A stretch of 42,864 bases of DNA from Flavobacteriaceae bacterium (GTDB taxonomy: Bacteria; Bacteroidota; Bacteroidia; Flavobacteriales; Flavobacteriaceae). Shown here piece by piece: positions 33,262 through 41,802 of this stretch. Both the position numbers and the translations under genes were made by a program. Numbering within the stretch: position 1 is the first letter of the stretch; each line of letters starts with the position of its first letter. The notes under the pieces are model-generated. The model ran no database searches and was not told the DNA's origin. It saw only the letters and a list, made by a program, of their open reading frames with translations. The stretch is taken from contig JAFMMH010000009.1 of NCBI GenBank assembly GCA_017851655.1, positions 1 to 42,864 of the forward strand. Reading direction: 5' to 3'.

Positions 33262-33717
33262 TCAGCGTCTTAACTGCTTTTCGTAGAGTGAAATCCAGTA
33301 AGTAGGTGTCATTTTAGTACAAAGTTCTCCGATTAGGGCGAAAGGGATGTCATCTGGATTTTTAAATCGAATACAACTTTTTCCCATGTCTAATTTTTTT
33401 TTGCTGTGCTTTGGATAAGCAGTTACAAACCATTCTAATAATTCAGGAAGAGCATAGATTCCCATATGATAGAATGAGACATAATTTTTTTGTGATGCAA
33501 TATTGATGAAAGGCAAAGGAAGCTTTGGGTCACAATGATAACCCTCTGGATAGCTACTGTGCGGTATCACATAGCCAATCATACCATAATTTATTGTTTC
33601 TTCAAATCCTTTGGGAATATTTTGGAGAATAATCTGACGTAGTTTTTGGATACAGTTTTTCCGTTCTGCTGGAAGCAGTGCGATATATTCGTCAGGGGTT
33701 CTAACATTTTTTTTCAT
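33262..33717 (-). CDS. DUF1801 (YdhG-like) domain protein
   Basis: 151 residues. The family pattern is clear: TPDEYIALLPAERKNCIQKLRQII, then GFEETINYGMIGYVIP, INIASQKNYVSFYHMGIY, GKSCIRFKNPDDIP. The fold is that of YdhG/YjbR-like small proteins, whose role is unknown. The protein is cytoplasmic. It lies between the GNAT gene and a small membrane protein on the same strand with gaps of 30 to 60 bases, an arrangement with no obvious common function. Confidence 0.88.
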   Translation of the reverse strand: MKKNVRTPDEYIALLPAERKNCIQKLRQIILQNIPKGFEETINYGMIGYVIPHSSYPEGYHCDPKLPLPFINIASQKNYVSFYHMGIYALPELLEWFVTAYPKHSKKKLDMGKSCIRFKNPDDIPFALIGELCTKMTPTYWISLYEKQLRR

Positions 33718-33748
33718 TTTTTGAGGGACTCGTAATTTACTAAAGCAA

Positions 33749-34186
33749 TTAATTCAGCCAGCCTTTTTTGACACCTCGGTTAGTATAGAGTAATAATAAC
33801 AAACTAAAAACAACAACCAAAACAGGCATTGTTATCGCTTCAATGATACCGTAAACAGCTATAGAGTCCGTATAAAATACATTGTGAATCATTTGTATTA
33901 AAACAGTAATAAACGAAATGCTGGCAGCGATTCTGGCCCATTTCTTTTTCATCAGAAGACCTAAAGCACTAGTAAAACCATAAAATACAGCTGCTCCAAA
34001 AACTATGGTGGTCCATAAAGGGTATTGTGTATAAAGTGCACGTTCGTTTTCAGGTAGTGCAGCCAGGCTGGCATCAGAAATGAAGGTATGAGTAAAAAAA
34101 GAAAGTACACCTACAAGATTCCATAAAAGAAAGAATAGTGCAACGATCCAAAAGCAAAAATGTGTAGAAGAATATTTGGGGCTCAT
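33749..34186 (-). CDS. Four-segment membrane protein, unknown
   Basis: About 145 residues from the ATG at 34186. Four hydrophobic segments stand at about 10-32 (CFWIVALFFLLWNLVGVLSFF), 55-77, 85-105 and 113-135. The pattern of an LWN-x-x-G first segment, ALPENERALYTQYPLW in the first loop and LLMKKKWAR between segments two and three recalls a small family sometimes labelled 'sugar transporter' without evidence. The lysine-rich end follows the last segment. No function can be given. Confidence 0.78.
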   Translation of the reverse strand: MSPKYSSTHFCFWIVALFFLLWNLVGVLSFFTHTFISDASLAALPENERALYTQYPLWTTIVFGAAVFYGFTSALGLLMKKKWARIAASISFITVLIQMIHNVFYTDSIAVYGIIEAITMPVLVVVFSLLLLLYTNRGVKKGWLN

Positions 34187-34305
34187 ATTCAAAAATTAGA
34201 GTAGATTAATACACTAAGTTAATAAAATAAGCCGAATTCAAATTCTAACTAATTTTTGAAGAATTGTATTTGCTAGATGTTTTAATTAGGTGGGCATTAT
34301 GAAAG

Positions 34306-35091
34306 TTAAAATGATTTTAGCAGTCCACCATCTATTGGGATATTTGTTCCAGTAATATAACTGGCTTGTTCCGAAGCTAAAAAGCAAACTAAATTAGCGT
34401 ATTCTTCTGGACGTCCGATACGTTTCATGGGAACTGTGGCTTCCATAGCTTCACGAACCTTGGAAGTAAGGAGATTCATTTTTTTGGCTTTTTCTGCGTT
34501 AAGTTGGGCAATGCGTTCGGTGTCAAAATAGCCAGTGAGGGTATTGTTTATTGTAATATTATCAGCAGCAATGTCCAAAGACAAGCTCTTTGCCCAGGTA
34601 ACTAAAGCAGCTCGTAAACTATTGGATAGTGCCAAATAATTTAAAGGTTCCCGAACTGAGATGGAGGCAACGTTGATGATTCGTCCCCACCGTTGTTTTT
34701 GCATATGTGGTAATGCCAAGCTTGTAGTTTGTACTGCACATTTAAAAAGCAAATCAAACGCTGCTTGATAATCAGATATAGTTTGCTCTAGGGCACCCCC
34801 TGCTTTTGGACCTTGAGTATTATTCACTAAAATATCTACCGAATTAACTTTAAAATAGGCCTTTATTTGGGCACTAAAAGCGTCGAATTCTGTAAAATCA
34901 ACAACTAAATATTCATGTTTTTGGTGTTTAGAAGTATCTAGCTGATCAATCACTTCTTGGAGTAATGATTCATTGCGAGCCATAAGAGTCACATTCGCAC
35001 CAGATAGCGCTAAACGTTCAGCAATAGCGCGACCGATTCCTTTGCTGCTTCCCCCTACAAGGGCGTTTTTTCCTTTTAAATTGATTTCCAT
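34306..35091 (-). CDS. Short-chain dehydrogenase/reductase (SDR), atypical active site
   Basis: 261 residues, classical SDR length. The cofactor loop is LVGGSSKGIGRAIAERL (11-27), the NN motif is LVNNTQGPKAGG (88-99) and the strand GRIINVASIS carries Ser143. The usual Tyr-x-x-x-Lys is not found in its normal form: the helix reads NYLALSNSLRAAL (151-163), with Asn or Arg in the lysine place. The C-terminus YITGTNIPIDGG is normal. SDRs with an LxLSNxxR helix form a known-looking subgroup whose chemistry is unclear to me. The gene is two bases downstream of the cupin gene and belongs to the sugar locus. In L-fucose oxidation loci an SDR oxidises 2-keto-3-deoxy-fuconate; that role is possible here but weakened by the active-site change. 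Confidence 0.88.
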   Translation of the reverse strand: MEINLKGKNALVGGSSKGIGRAIAERLALSGANVTLMARNESLLQEVIDQLDTSKHQKHEYLVVDFTEFDAFSAQIKAYFKVNSVDILVNNTQGPKAGGALEQTISDYQAAFDLLFKCAVQTTSLALPHMQKQRWGRIINVASISVREPLNYLALSNSLRAALVTWAKSLSLDIAADNITINNTLTGYFDTERIAQLNAEKAKKMNLLTSKVREAMEATVPMKRIGRPEEYANLVCFLASEQASYITGTNIPIDGGLLKSF

Positions 35092-35093
35092 TG

Positions 35094-35405
35094 TTATTTG
35101 TATTCTTCTCTAACTGGGCTAAAAACGTCCATTAGTTTACAAGGAGTCAAAGCTTTACCTCCATGCAGATGATTAGAAGGAATAAGTACAATATCTCCTT
35201 CTGTAAATACTTTTGTTTTACCATTTAAGGTAAATTCAAATTTTCCTGAAACAACTTGCATCATTTGTTCATGGTGATGTTTATGTTCCGGTACTTCAGC
35301 TCCTTCCTCTACTGTCCAAAAGGCCCAAGTTATTTGTTGGCCGTGAATCATTTGACCGTGATATCCCGGCATCAGTTCTTTACTTGGTATATTTTTAAGG
35401 TTCAT
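35094..35405 (-). CDS. Small cupin-domain protein
   Basis: 103 residues, a single cupin barrel. Motif 1 is GAEVPEHKHHHEQMMQVVSG (the His-x-His and Glu metal ligands, then a second histidine), and motif 2 is IPSNHLHGGKAL. Metal binding is therefore likely. Such small cupins occur in sugar catabolism and pectin/uronate loci (KdgF-like), where they speed ring opening of unsaturated sugars. A KdgF role is possible but not proven. It stands between the SDR and the aldo/keto reductase genes on the same strand, with gaps of 2 and 48 bases. Confidence 0.88.
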   Translation of the reverse strand: MNLKNIPSKELMPGYHGQMIHGQQITWAFWTVEEGAEVPEHKHHHEQMMQVVSGKFEFTLNGKTKVFTEGDIVLIPSNHLHGGKALTPCKLMDVFSPVREEYK

Positions 35406-35453
35406 TTTGTATGTTTTTGGATTTTTATTTAATCTATCAGATGAGTATGTTTC

Positions 35454-36425
35454 TTATTGAGACCAAGTAGTGGGTTTTCTATCCCATCTGTGAGTTCTCA
35501 ATTGCGCATAAAGTTCACTATCAAGAGGTATTCCATCACTAGTACTGGTATTTGCTAATACATTACGTTGTTTGCGCATTCCCGGAATGATCGTACCTAT
35601 AGTTTTATTTTCTAAAATAAACTTGAGTGCCATACGAGCCATATCAGAATCAGCAGGAATTAAAGGTCGAAGTAAGTCGGCTCTGTCTGCACTTGCATTT
35701 AGGTTTTCTGGCACAAAATAGGTTCCCCTCCAGTCGCCTTCAGGAAAAGTGGTTTCACGAGTGATATTTCCAGTGAGTGTCCCTTCATCAAAAGGAACTC
35801 GTGCAATGACTGCAATGTCATTGCTTTCACAAAAAGGGAAAAGATGATCCTCTGGAGCTTGATCAAATATATTGTAGATGACTTGAATTGCGTCTATTAC
35901 TCCAGTTTCAAGGGCTTTAATTCCATTTTCTGGTTCCCATCGGTTCATGCTAATTCCCATTGCGGCAATTTTACCTTCCTTTTTTAAATTTTCTACTGTA
36001 CGTTGCCATTCTTCGTTAGTTGCCCAACCATCGTCCCAGGTGTGAAATTGCATGAGATCAATTTGTTCTTGATCTAAATTCCTCAATGTTTTTTCAGTGT
36101 AATCTCGAATATGCTCTTCAGGATATGATTCAGCAAAAGTGTAATGGGGTTTTGCTGGCCATTTAAAATTTTTTGGAGGAATTTTACTTGCTGTATAGAG
36201 TTTTTTATTTGGACAGTTTTTTAACAATTTACCCAAAAGGCGTTCACTATGTCCTTCTCCATATCCCCAGGCAGTATCAAAAAAATTGACTCCTTTTTCT
36301 ACCGCTAGACTTAAGGATTCCATAGATTGGATATCGTCAGATTCTTTCCATCCACCCATGCCCCACATACCGTAGCCTATTTCACTAAGTTGCCAATTTG
36401 TTCTTCCAAATCTTCTGTATTTCAT
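35454..36425 (-). CDS. Aldo/keto reductase
   Basis: 323 residues, an (alpha/beta)8 AKR. The catalytic set is visible: Asp in FFDTAWGYGEGHSE (48-61), Tyr in the same stretch, Lys in YTASKIPP and His in MQFHTWDDGW. The NADP-binding end is TIGTIIPGMRKQRNV. In flavobacterial L-fucose loci a related AKR acts as the first dehydrogenase (fucose to fuconolactone), but general AKRs look alike. The start codon is six bases after the stop of the uxaA remnant, so they form one transcript. The gene itself is intact. Confidence 0.92.
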   Translation of the reverse strand: MKYRRFGRTNWQLSEIGYGMWGMGGWKESDDIQSMESLSLAVEKGVNFFDTAWGYGEGHSERLLGKLLKNCPNKKLYTASKIPPKNFKWPAKPHYTFAESYPEEHIRDYTEKTLRNLDQEQIDLMQFHTWDDGWATNEEWQRTVENLKKEGKIAAMGISMNRWEPENGIKALETGVIDAIQVIYNIFDQAPEDHLFPFCESNDIAVIARVPFDEGTLTGNITRETTFPEGDWRGTYFVPENLNASADRADLLRPLIPADSDMARMALKFILENKTIGTIIPGMRKQRNVLANTSTSDGIPLDSELYAQLRTHRWDRKPTTWSQ

Positions 36426-36431
36426 GTTATT

Positions 36432-37073
36432 TTATTTTTTAAGGATCATTTTTGACCAGTTTTCAGTAGCATTTTCATACTGTTTCAGTAGTTATAAAAA
36501 GGTATTTTCTAGGGATTCTGTAGCACATCGGTTTACCAGCTCTTGCTCTACACCAGCACCTTCAGGAAATTCTGCTAAAATTGTTTTAGCTCCTAGATCC
36601 GATGTAAAATCGGAAACCTCCCCCTGAGTGGGGTTGGCCGTAATTTCAGAAAAACCATCTGAGCCACCACACTCAAGTCCTATGGTCAGTTTGGAAAGTG
36701 GTGCGGATGTTCTTTTAATCTCTTTAAAAGAACTTTTAATGATTTTAGATAAAAATGAATCTACGGTGCCTTCCGTTTGCTGATCAAATATTAAAACGGG
36801 TTTTTCATTTCCTTTTTGTAAATCTGTAAGGGCTTCTTTGAATATAGAAATTTCTGAATGCTGACACCCTAAACTTAAAACAGTAGCTCCTGCTTTATCG
36901 GGATCGTTTTGATGAAATTTAATACTTGCAAATTTATGTTTCAACGGGATATTATCAACTAATCTGAAAGTGGATGAATCAAATTCAACGGTATGCCCCT
37001 CTGAAAGATTATCCAAAGCAACCCCCACATTTTCTTTGGGATGAATTTTTGATATTGGAATTCTAGAATTCAT
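36432..37073 (-). pseudogene. uxaA: Remnant of a UxaA-family altronate/fuconate dehydratase
   Basis: The frame of 193 codons from 37073 begins with the SAF domain of UxaA (ISKIHPKENVGVALDNL, IPLKHKFASIKF), then jumps at about residue 58 (near 36900) straight into the late part: AGATVLSLGCQHSEIS, VLIFDQQTEG, APLSKLTIGLECGGSDGFS, ANPTQGEVSD, ILAEFPE and VEQELVNRC. About 190 residues in between, including the metal-site region, are missing without a frame shift. A TAA at 36492-36494 then interrupts a stretch (TFL stop LLKQYENATENW) that reads on in the same frame to a second stop at 36432-36434. The C-terminal 150 or so residues of the family are absent. Three lesions in one gene make it non-functional. 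It sits between the GH95 and AKR genes. Confidence 0.88.
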
Positions 37074-37106
37074 TGGATTTTTATCAGATTGATCAAATTA
37101 ATTGCT

Positions 37107-39461
37107 TTACAGCGCAAGCTTTTTTGGAATCCCAGCCTCTAAGTTTATTGGAATACTTTTTCCGTTGTAAATAAGATCAATTTTAGAATTGTTTTTAGAT
37201 ATTAATCTAACATATTTCAATTTATTGGTTTCCCATTCAAGATCTACGTTAATATTTCCTCGTGCCTTTAGACCTTTTACTTTTCCATTTTTCCAATTGG
37301 GGGGTAGGGCAGGGAGCAAACGGATAATTCCTGGTTCGTGTGATTGGATCAAAATTTCAGCGACTCCAGCAGTATAACCAAAATTCCCGTCGATTTGAAA
37401 AGGGGGGTGTGCATCAAAAAGATTTAAAAAGATTGACTTTTCTAAAAGAAGTTGAATATGTTCTTGTGCCATATTTCCATCCATTAAGCGTGCAGCACAA
37501 TTGATAAGCCAGGCACGACTCCATCCAGTCCCTGCACCACCATTTTCTAGCCTGAAATCCAAAGTTTTTCGGACAGCTTCAAAAAGTTCAGGAGTTTCAG
37601 ATAGACTCACCTGATCCCCTGGATGAAATCCATAAAGATGTGACATGTGTCGGTGTCCAGGCTCTAGCTCCTCATATTCCCGATCCCATTCTAATATTCT
37701 CCCATCTGTTCCTAATTGAAATCCCGGGCGGAGTTGATCGAGTTGATTTTTAATTCTTTTTGTCCATTCGTTTTCTATTTCTAAAATAGAGGTTGCCTTC
37801 AGGTAATTTGAAAAAACTTCTGTCACAACCTGCTGATCCATTGCACTACCTAGACAACTGGCTACAGGATTTCCTTGACTATCTAAATATCTATTTTCAG
37901 GTGATGTGGAGGGAGCTGCAATAAGACTTCCATCTCGTATATCTTCAATTAACCAATCGCTATAAAATTGCGCAACCGCCTCTATGGCTGGAAATCCTCT
38001 TTGTTCTAAGAATTCAAGATCTTGTGTGAACAGATAGTGCTGCCAATAATGTTGAACCATCCACCCTCCTGCACCAAATGAAGCTCCCCAATATGCTGTT
38101 GGAGCTCTAAGCCATGTAGGTCCCCACAAGTCAGTTGCATGAGGTAAAAATGAACCTCGTGTTCCGAAATTTATTTCGGCTGTTTTTTTTCCACTCTCAA
38201 TAAGACGATCTACGAAATCAAACAAAGGAGTATTGAGTTCATCCAGTTGAGTTAGGTTTGCTAACCAATAATTCATTTGTAAATTGATGTTGAGATGGTA
38301 ATCTGCATTCCATGGAGCATTGATATGAGGATTCCATAAGCCTTGAAGATTTGCAGGTAAAGTTCCTTCCCTTGAAGACGCGATGAGTAGATAACGTCCA
38401 AAATGAAATAAAGTCTCTTGAAGCTCTACATCCATTACTCCTTGTTTTACAGCCTTGAGGCGTTCATCAGTTGGAATTTTTTGTAATGCATTATCTGTAA
38501 TCAAATCAAGCTGAAGTCTATTGAACAAAGATTGATGATCTTCAATATGAATTCTTCTGATTTCATTTAAAGAAAGTGCATTTAAATCAGTAAGATTTTT
38601 ATCATTTTGTGAATAGTAATCCTCATGGTAGTAAGAAGAATTGGAAATAACTTTTAGCTCTAATTCATGTACACCATTGAGTTCTAAAAAATCATCTTTT
38701 GCGACAATAATTCCATCAGAATTTTTTGGTTGAACTAAAGTCTGAAATTTGACTCCTTTAAGTATTGGTGCTGGCTTGGAATCAAAGGATCCTTTGCGTT
38801 GGGTTACTTCACCTTCCATGATCAGATTCCCATCTTTAGTAATAGTATTAGCAGTTTTGATTCCTTCATCATCCGGACGTTTTAGAGAAATTGTACCATT
38901 TAATCCTTCGGGGTGCTCACTTTTTATAGTTATGATGATTGCTTGGTGAGGGTTAGAAGCATAAGCACTTTGAAAAACATTATACCCTTCAGTTTGGTAT
39001 TGAATATCGATAATTGCATTGGTCAAATTGAGACTTCTTTTATAATTTGAAATTTCTGTATGATCAAGATTTATAAATAGATCCCCTAAAGTTTGATGAG
39101 ATCGTACAACAGTTTTTCTAGAAAACTTTTGAACTAAAAGGGAGTCAACTGCTTGAATATCTCCGTCAATCAGCAGCTTACGAATTTCTTTTAAATCTGC
39201 TGGACGACCATCTGGATGCTCCCAATTTAAATCTTTTGGCCAAAGGGAATCATCGTTTAGTTGAATTCGTTCGGAGATTGGGTCTCCAAAAACCATTGCT
39301 CCAAGGCGTCCATTTCCGATAGGCAAGGCCTCTTCCCACTGCTTAGCAGCCTGTTCGTACCACAATATTTGATCATTACTAATTTGATTTTTCTCATCGG
39401 ATTGACATCCGAACAAAATAAAAATAAAACTTAAAGAGATATAACGGGAATAATAAATCAT
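37107..39461 (-). CDS. GH95 family glycoside hydrolase, probable alpha-L-fucosidase, lipoprotein
   Basis: 784 residues from the ATG at 39461 (a TTG two codons earlier is less likely). A lipoprotein signal (ISLSFIFILFGCQS) lipidates Cys19. The N-terminal beta domain starts with WYEQAAKQWEEALPIGNGRLG, the family entry motif. The (alpha/alpha)6 catalytic domain carries SREGTLPANLQGLWN, then NADYHLNINLQMNYW with the two Asn that position the water (about 391 and 393), GRILEWDREYEELEPGHRH with the acid Glu (about 564), and DGNFGYTAG with the Asp near 700. GH95 enzymes invert alpha-1,2-linked L-fucose; some prefer L-galactose. Neither can be decided here. It heads the minus-strand locus with the uxaA remnant 33 bases after its stop. 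Confidence 0.93.
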   Translation of the reverse strand: MIYYSRYISLSFIFILFGCQSDEKNQISNDQILWYEQAAKQWEEALPIGNGRLGAMVFGDPISERIQLNDDSLWPKDLNWEHPDGRPADLKEIRKLLIDGDIQAVDSLLVQKFSRKTVVRSHQTLGDLFINLDHTEISNYKRSLNLTNAIIDIQYQTEGYNVFQSAYASNPHQAIIITIKSEHPEGLNGTISLKRPDDEGIKTANTITKDGNLIMEGEVTQRKGSFDSKPAPILKGVKFQTLVQPKNSDGIIVAKDDFLELNGVHELELKVISNSSYYHEDYYSQNDKNLTDLNALSLNEIRRIHIEDHQSLFNRLQLDLITDNALQKIPTDERLKAVKQGVMDVELQETLFHFGRYLLIASSREGTLPANLQGLWNPHINAPWNADYHLNINLQMNYWLANLTQLDELNTPLFDFVDRLIESGKKTAEINFGTRGSFLPHATDLWGPTWLRAPTAYWGASFGAGGWMVQHYWQHYLFTQDLEFLEQRGFPAIEAVAQFYSDWLIEDIRDGSLIAAPSTSPENRYLDSQGNPVASCLGSAMDQQVVTEVFSNYLKATSILEIENEWTKRIKNQLDQLRPGFQLGTDGRILEWDREYEELEPGHRHMSHLYGFHPGDQVSLSETPELFEAVRKTLDFRLENGGAGTGWSRAWLINCAARLMDGNMAQEHIQLLLEKSIFLNLFDAHPPFQIDGNFGYTAGVAEILIQSHEPGIIRLLPALPPNWKNGKVKGLKARGNINVDLEWETNKLKYVRLISKNNSKIDLIYNGKSIPINLEAGIPKKLAL

Positions 39462-39529
39462 GATCAAAATGTTTTAGGTAATTTGCTCTTAGTTATTAAA
39501 TTTAATTGAAATAATTGGGAATTATAGAT

Positions 39530-40906
39530 ATGGAAGGCAAGACTTTTTACGTAAATAGAAGGCATTTTCTAAAAGGAGCTTTTGCATCCCTTGTGCTTTC
39601 AAGCTTTGGAGTTTATGGATTTGATCTCATGAATCCAACAAAAAGATATCGTGTTGGGCTGATTGGAACTGGATGGTATGGGAAAAGTGACCTTTTTCGT
39701 TTGATGCAAGTCACAAAAATCGAAGTAGTTTGTTTGTGTGATGTAGATCAAAGACAATTAGATGAGGCTGCAGATTTGGTTCAAAGCAGGCAGTATAATT
39801 TAAAGCGTCCCCAATTGTATAAGGATTATCGAGAAATGCTAGCACGACACGAATTGGATATTGTGTTAATCGGGACACCAGATCATTGGCATGCTTTACA
39901 AGCAATTGAAGCAATGAAATCTGGCGCCCATGTTTATCTCCAAAAACCGATCAGTGTTGACGTTGTTGAGGGAGAATCAGTTGTGGCTGCTTCAAAAAAA
40001 TTGAATAAGATTGTGCAAGTAGGTTTGCAAAGAAGAAATACTCCGCATCTAGTTGAAGCAAAACGAAACATTATTGACGCTGGACTTTTAGGAAAAATTG
40101 CACATGTTGAGCTTTGTTGTTATTATCATATGCGTTCTAACGCCAATCCAGCTTTGCAAGAAGTACCTTCGTATTTGGATTATGATCTTTGGACAGGACC
40201 AGCGCCACTAAGGCCATATGATGGATTACCTCATAGGGGTTGGTGGCGTGCTTTTATGGAATATGGCAATGGTATTGTTGGTGATATGTGTGTGCATATG
40301 TTTGATGCTACCCGGTGGTTGTTGGATTTAGACTGGCCCAATAAGATATCCTCTCAAGGAGGAATTTTGATCCAAAAAGAAGGGAAGTCCAACATCTCTG
40401 ATACTCAAACAGCGGTTTTTGAGTATGAGAATCTTAATTGTATATGGCAGCATCGTACTTGGGGAACTCCTGTAGATCCAGAGTATCCTTGGGCTTTTAA
40501 AATTTATGGCGAACATGGAACATTGGCAGGTAGTCCGATGCAGTACGATTTTACCCCAAATTCCTCAGGAAAAAAAATACATAAAGACTGTCTTTATGAA
40601 CGCGAGCAATATCCTGAGGACTTGGTTGAGAAGAATATTGAATTGCATGCAGCTCCAGCAACACGACTTCATATGCTTGATTTTCTTCAGGCCATTGAAG
40701 AAAAGCATCAACCTATTGCAAATATAGAAGAGGGACACCGTTCTTCTGCAAGTTGCATCTTAGCCAATATATCCATGAAATTGGGAAGACCACTTGAGTA
40801 TGACCCGCTTCTCAGACTGGTTAAAAATGATCCAGAGGCTACGAGTCTTTTAAAAAGACCCTATCGAGAGGGATGGAGACATCCCCTACCACAGGATTTT
40901 ACTTAA
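39530..40906 (+). CDS. Exported Gfo/Idh/MocA family oxidoreductase (Tat type)
   Basis: 458 residues from the ATG at 39530 (a TTG at 39515 is also in frame). The N-terminus carries a twin-arginine signal (VNRRHFLKGAFASLVLSSF), so the NAD(P)-loaded enzyme is probably exported folded. The Rossmann motif is VGLIGTGWYGKSDL, followed by VCLCDVD, the family E/Q-K-P (QKP at 138-140, Gln in place of the usual Glu) and the catalytic-His region GDMCVHMFDATRWLL. The C-terminal beta domain ends with the LHAAPATRLHMLDFLQAI helix. Exported members oxidise sugars or glycosides, often at C3. It is divergent from GH95 and overlaps the convergent isomerase-like gene by eight bases. Substrate unknown. Confidence 0.92.
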   Translation: MEGKTFYVNRRHFLKGAFASLVLSSFGVYGFDLMNPTKRYRVGLIGTGWYGKSDLFRLMQVTKIEVVCLCDVDQRQLDEAADLVQSRQYNLKRPQLYKDYREMLARHELDIVLIGTPDHWHALQAIEAMKSGAHVYLQKPISVDVVEGESVVAASKKLNKIVQVGLQRRNTPHLVEAKRNIIDAGLLGKIAHVELCCYYHMRSNANPALQEVPSYLDYDLWTGPAPLRPYDGLPHRGWWRAFMEYGNGIVGDMCVHMFDATRWLLDLDWPNKISSQGGILIQKEGKSNISDTQTAVFEYENLNCIWQHRTWGTPVDPEYPWAFKIYGEHGTLAGSPMQYDFTPNSSGKKIHKDCLYEREQYPEDLVEKNIELHAAPATRLHMLDFLQAIEEKHQPIANIEEGHRSSASCILANISMKLGRPLEYDPLLRLVKNDPEATSLLKRPYREGWRHPLPQDFT

Positions 40907-41732
40907 TAGATATTCCTTTTAAAAAGGCGAGACTTTGAGGAACTTGTTCGATCACTCGAGAGGACTCATCTTCAATAAACATATAACGAATTCCCTGACT
41001 ATGAGCCTTTTGAACAATCCCAGCAATATCTATTTGCCCCTGGCCTAAAACAACATTAGTTTCCACATTCTCGGATCCAGTATCATTTCCTTTAATCCCT
41101 TTTTGCATGTCTTTTAGGTGAAGCATTACGACAAAGTCCGGATATTTTTCAAGGAGTTTAATGGGGTCTTCTCCACCGTGAGTAATCCAAAACACATCCA
41201 TTTCTAAGGAAAAGTTTTTAGCATTTTGCGCCATATAGTCAAATAGAGTACCATATTCATAGGGTCTGAATTCGTATCCATGGGCATGATATGCCAATGT
41301 GATTCCTTCTCGTTTTAATATTGCTCCTGATTCATTGAAAATTTTAACCGCAGCTTTAGTGTTTTCAATATCAAATCGAGTTCCATCATGAGGAATCCAA
41401 GAACACATTACAAAGCGAGCACCGTAGCGTAATGCTTTTTCTGCTACAGCTTCTGGATTGTCCCTTAATTCTTCATAACTCGCACCTATACTAATTGGAT
41501 TGAGCTTGTATTTGGCTAATAAAGATCTAAATTCAGCCTCTTCCATGCCGTAGGTGTCACCGCCTTCAATGGTTTCAATCCCCCAATCTGAAATCGTTTT
41601 TAAAGATTGCTCAATATTTTTAGAGAAATGGTTTCTTAGGCTATAGAGTTGAATCCCATATTCTTGAGCAATAAGATCAGAAGAAAAGATCCCGAAAACG
41701 AAAAGAAGGTATATAATTTTTTTTGGTTTCAT
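40899..41732 (-). CDS. Secreted sugar phosphate isomerase/epimerase-like TIM barrel
   Basis: 277 residues with a Sec signal peptide (cut near LIAQE). The AP-endonuclease-2/xylose-isomerase-like barrel starts with YGIQLYSLRNHF. Metal-ligand stretches are GIETIEGGD, YHAHGYEF, SLEMDVFWITHGG, VMLHLKDM and RYMFIEDES, with Glu, Asp, His and Glu in the usual order. Since phosphorylated sugars are not expected outside the cytoplasm, the substrate is probably a free sugar or glycoside. Enzymes of this fold act with Gfo/Idh/MocA oxidoreductases in non-hydrolytic cleavage of glycosides. Here such an oxidoreductase gene is convergent and overlapping, so it is a plausible partner (inference). Its promoter would lie in the AT-rich gap 41733-41802. 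Confidence 0.9.
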   Translation of the reverse strand: MKPKKIIYLLFVFGIFSSDLIAQEYGIQLYSLRNHFSKNIEQSLKTISDWGIETIEGGDTYGMEEAEFRSLLAKYKLNPISIGASYEELRDNPEAVAEKALRYGARFVMCSWIPHDGTRFDIENTKAAVKIFNESGAILKREGITLAYHAHGYEFRPYEYGTLFDYMAQNAKNFSLEMDVFWITHGGEDPIKLLEKYPDFVVMLHLKDMQKGIKGNDTGSENVETNVVLGQGQIDIAGIVQKAHSQGIRYMFIEDESSRVIEQVPQSLAFLKGISIK

Positions 41733-41802
41733 TAATAATTATTGTTGATTTAACTTATTTATAAACTTTGGTTTTATACTTTTAGAAATTAATAATATTT
41801 TT

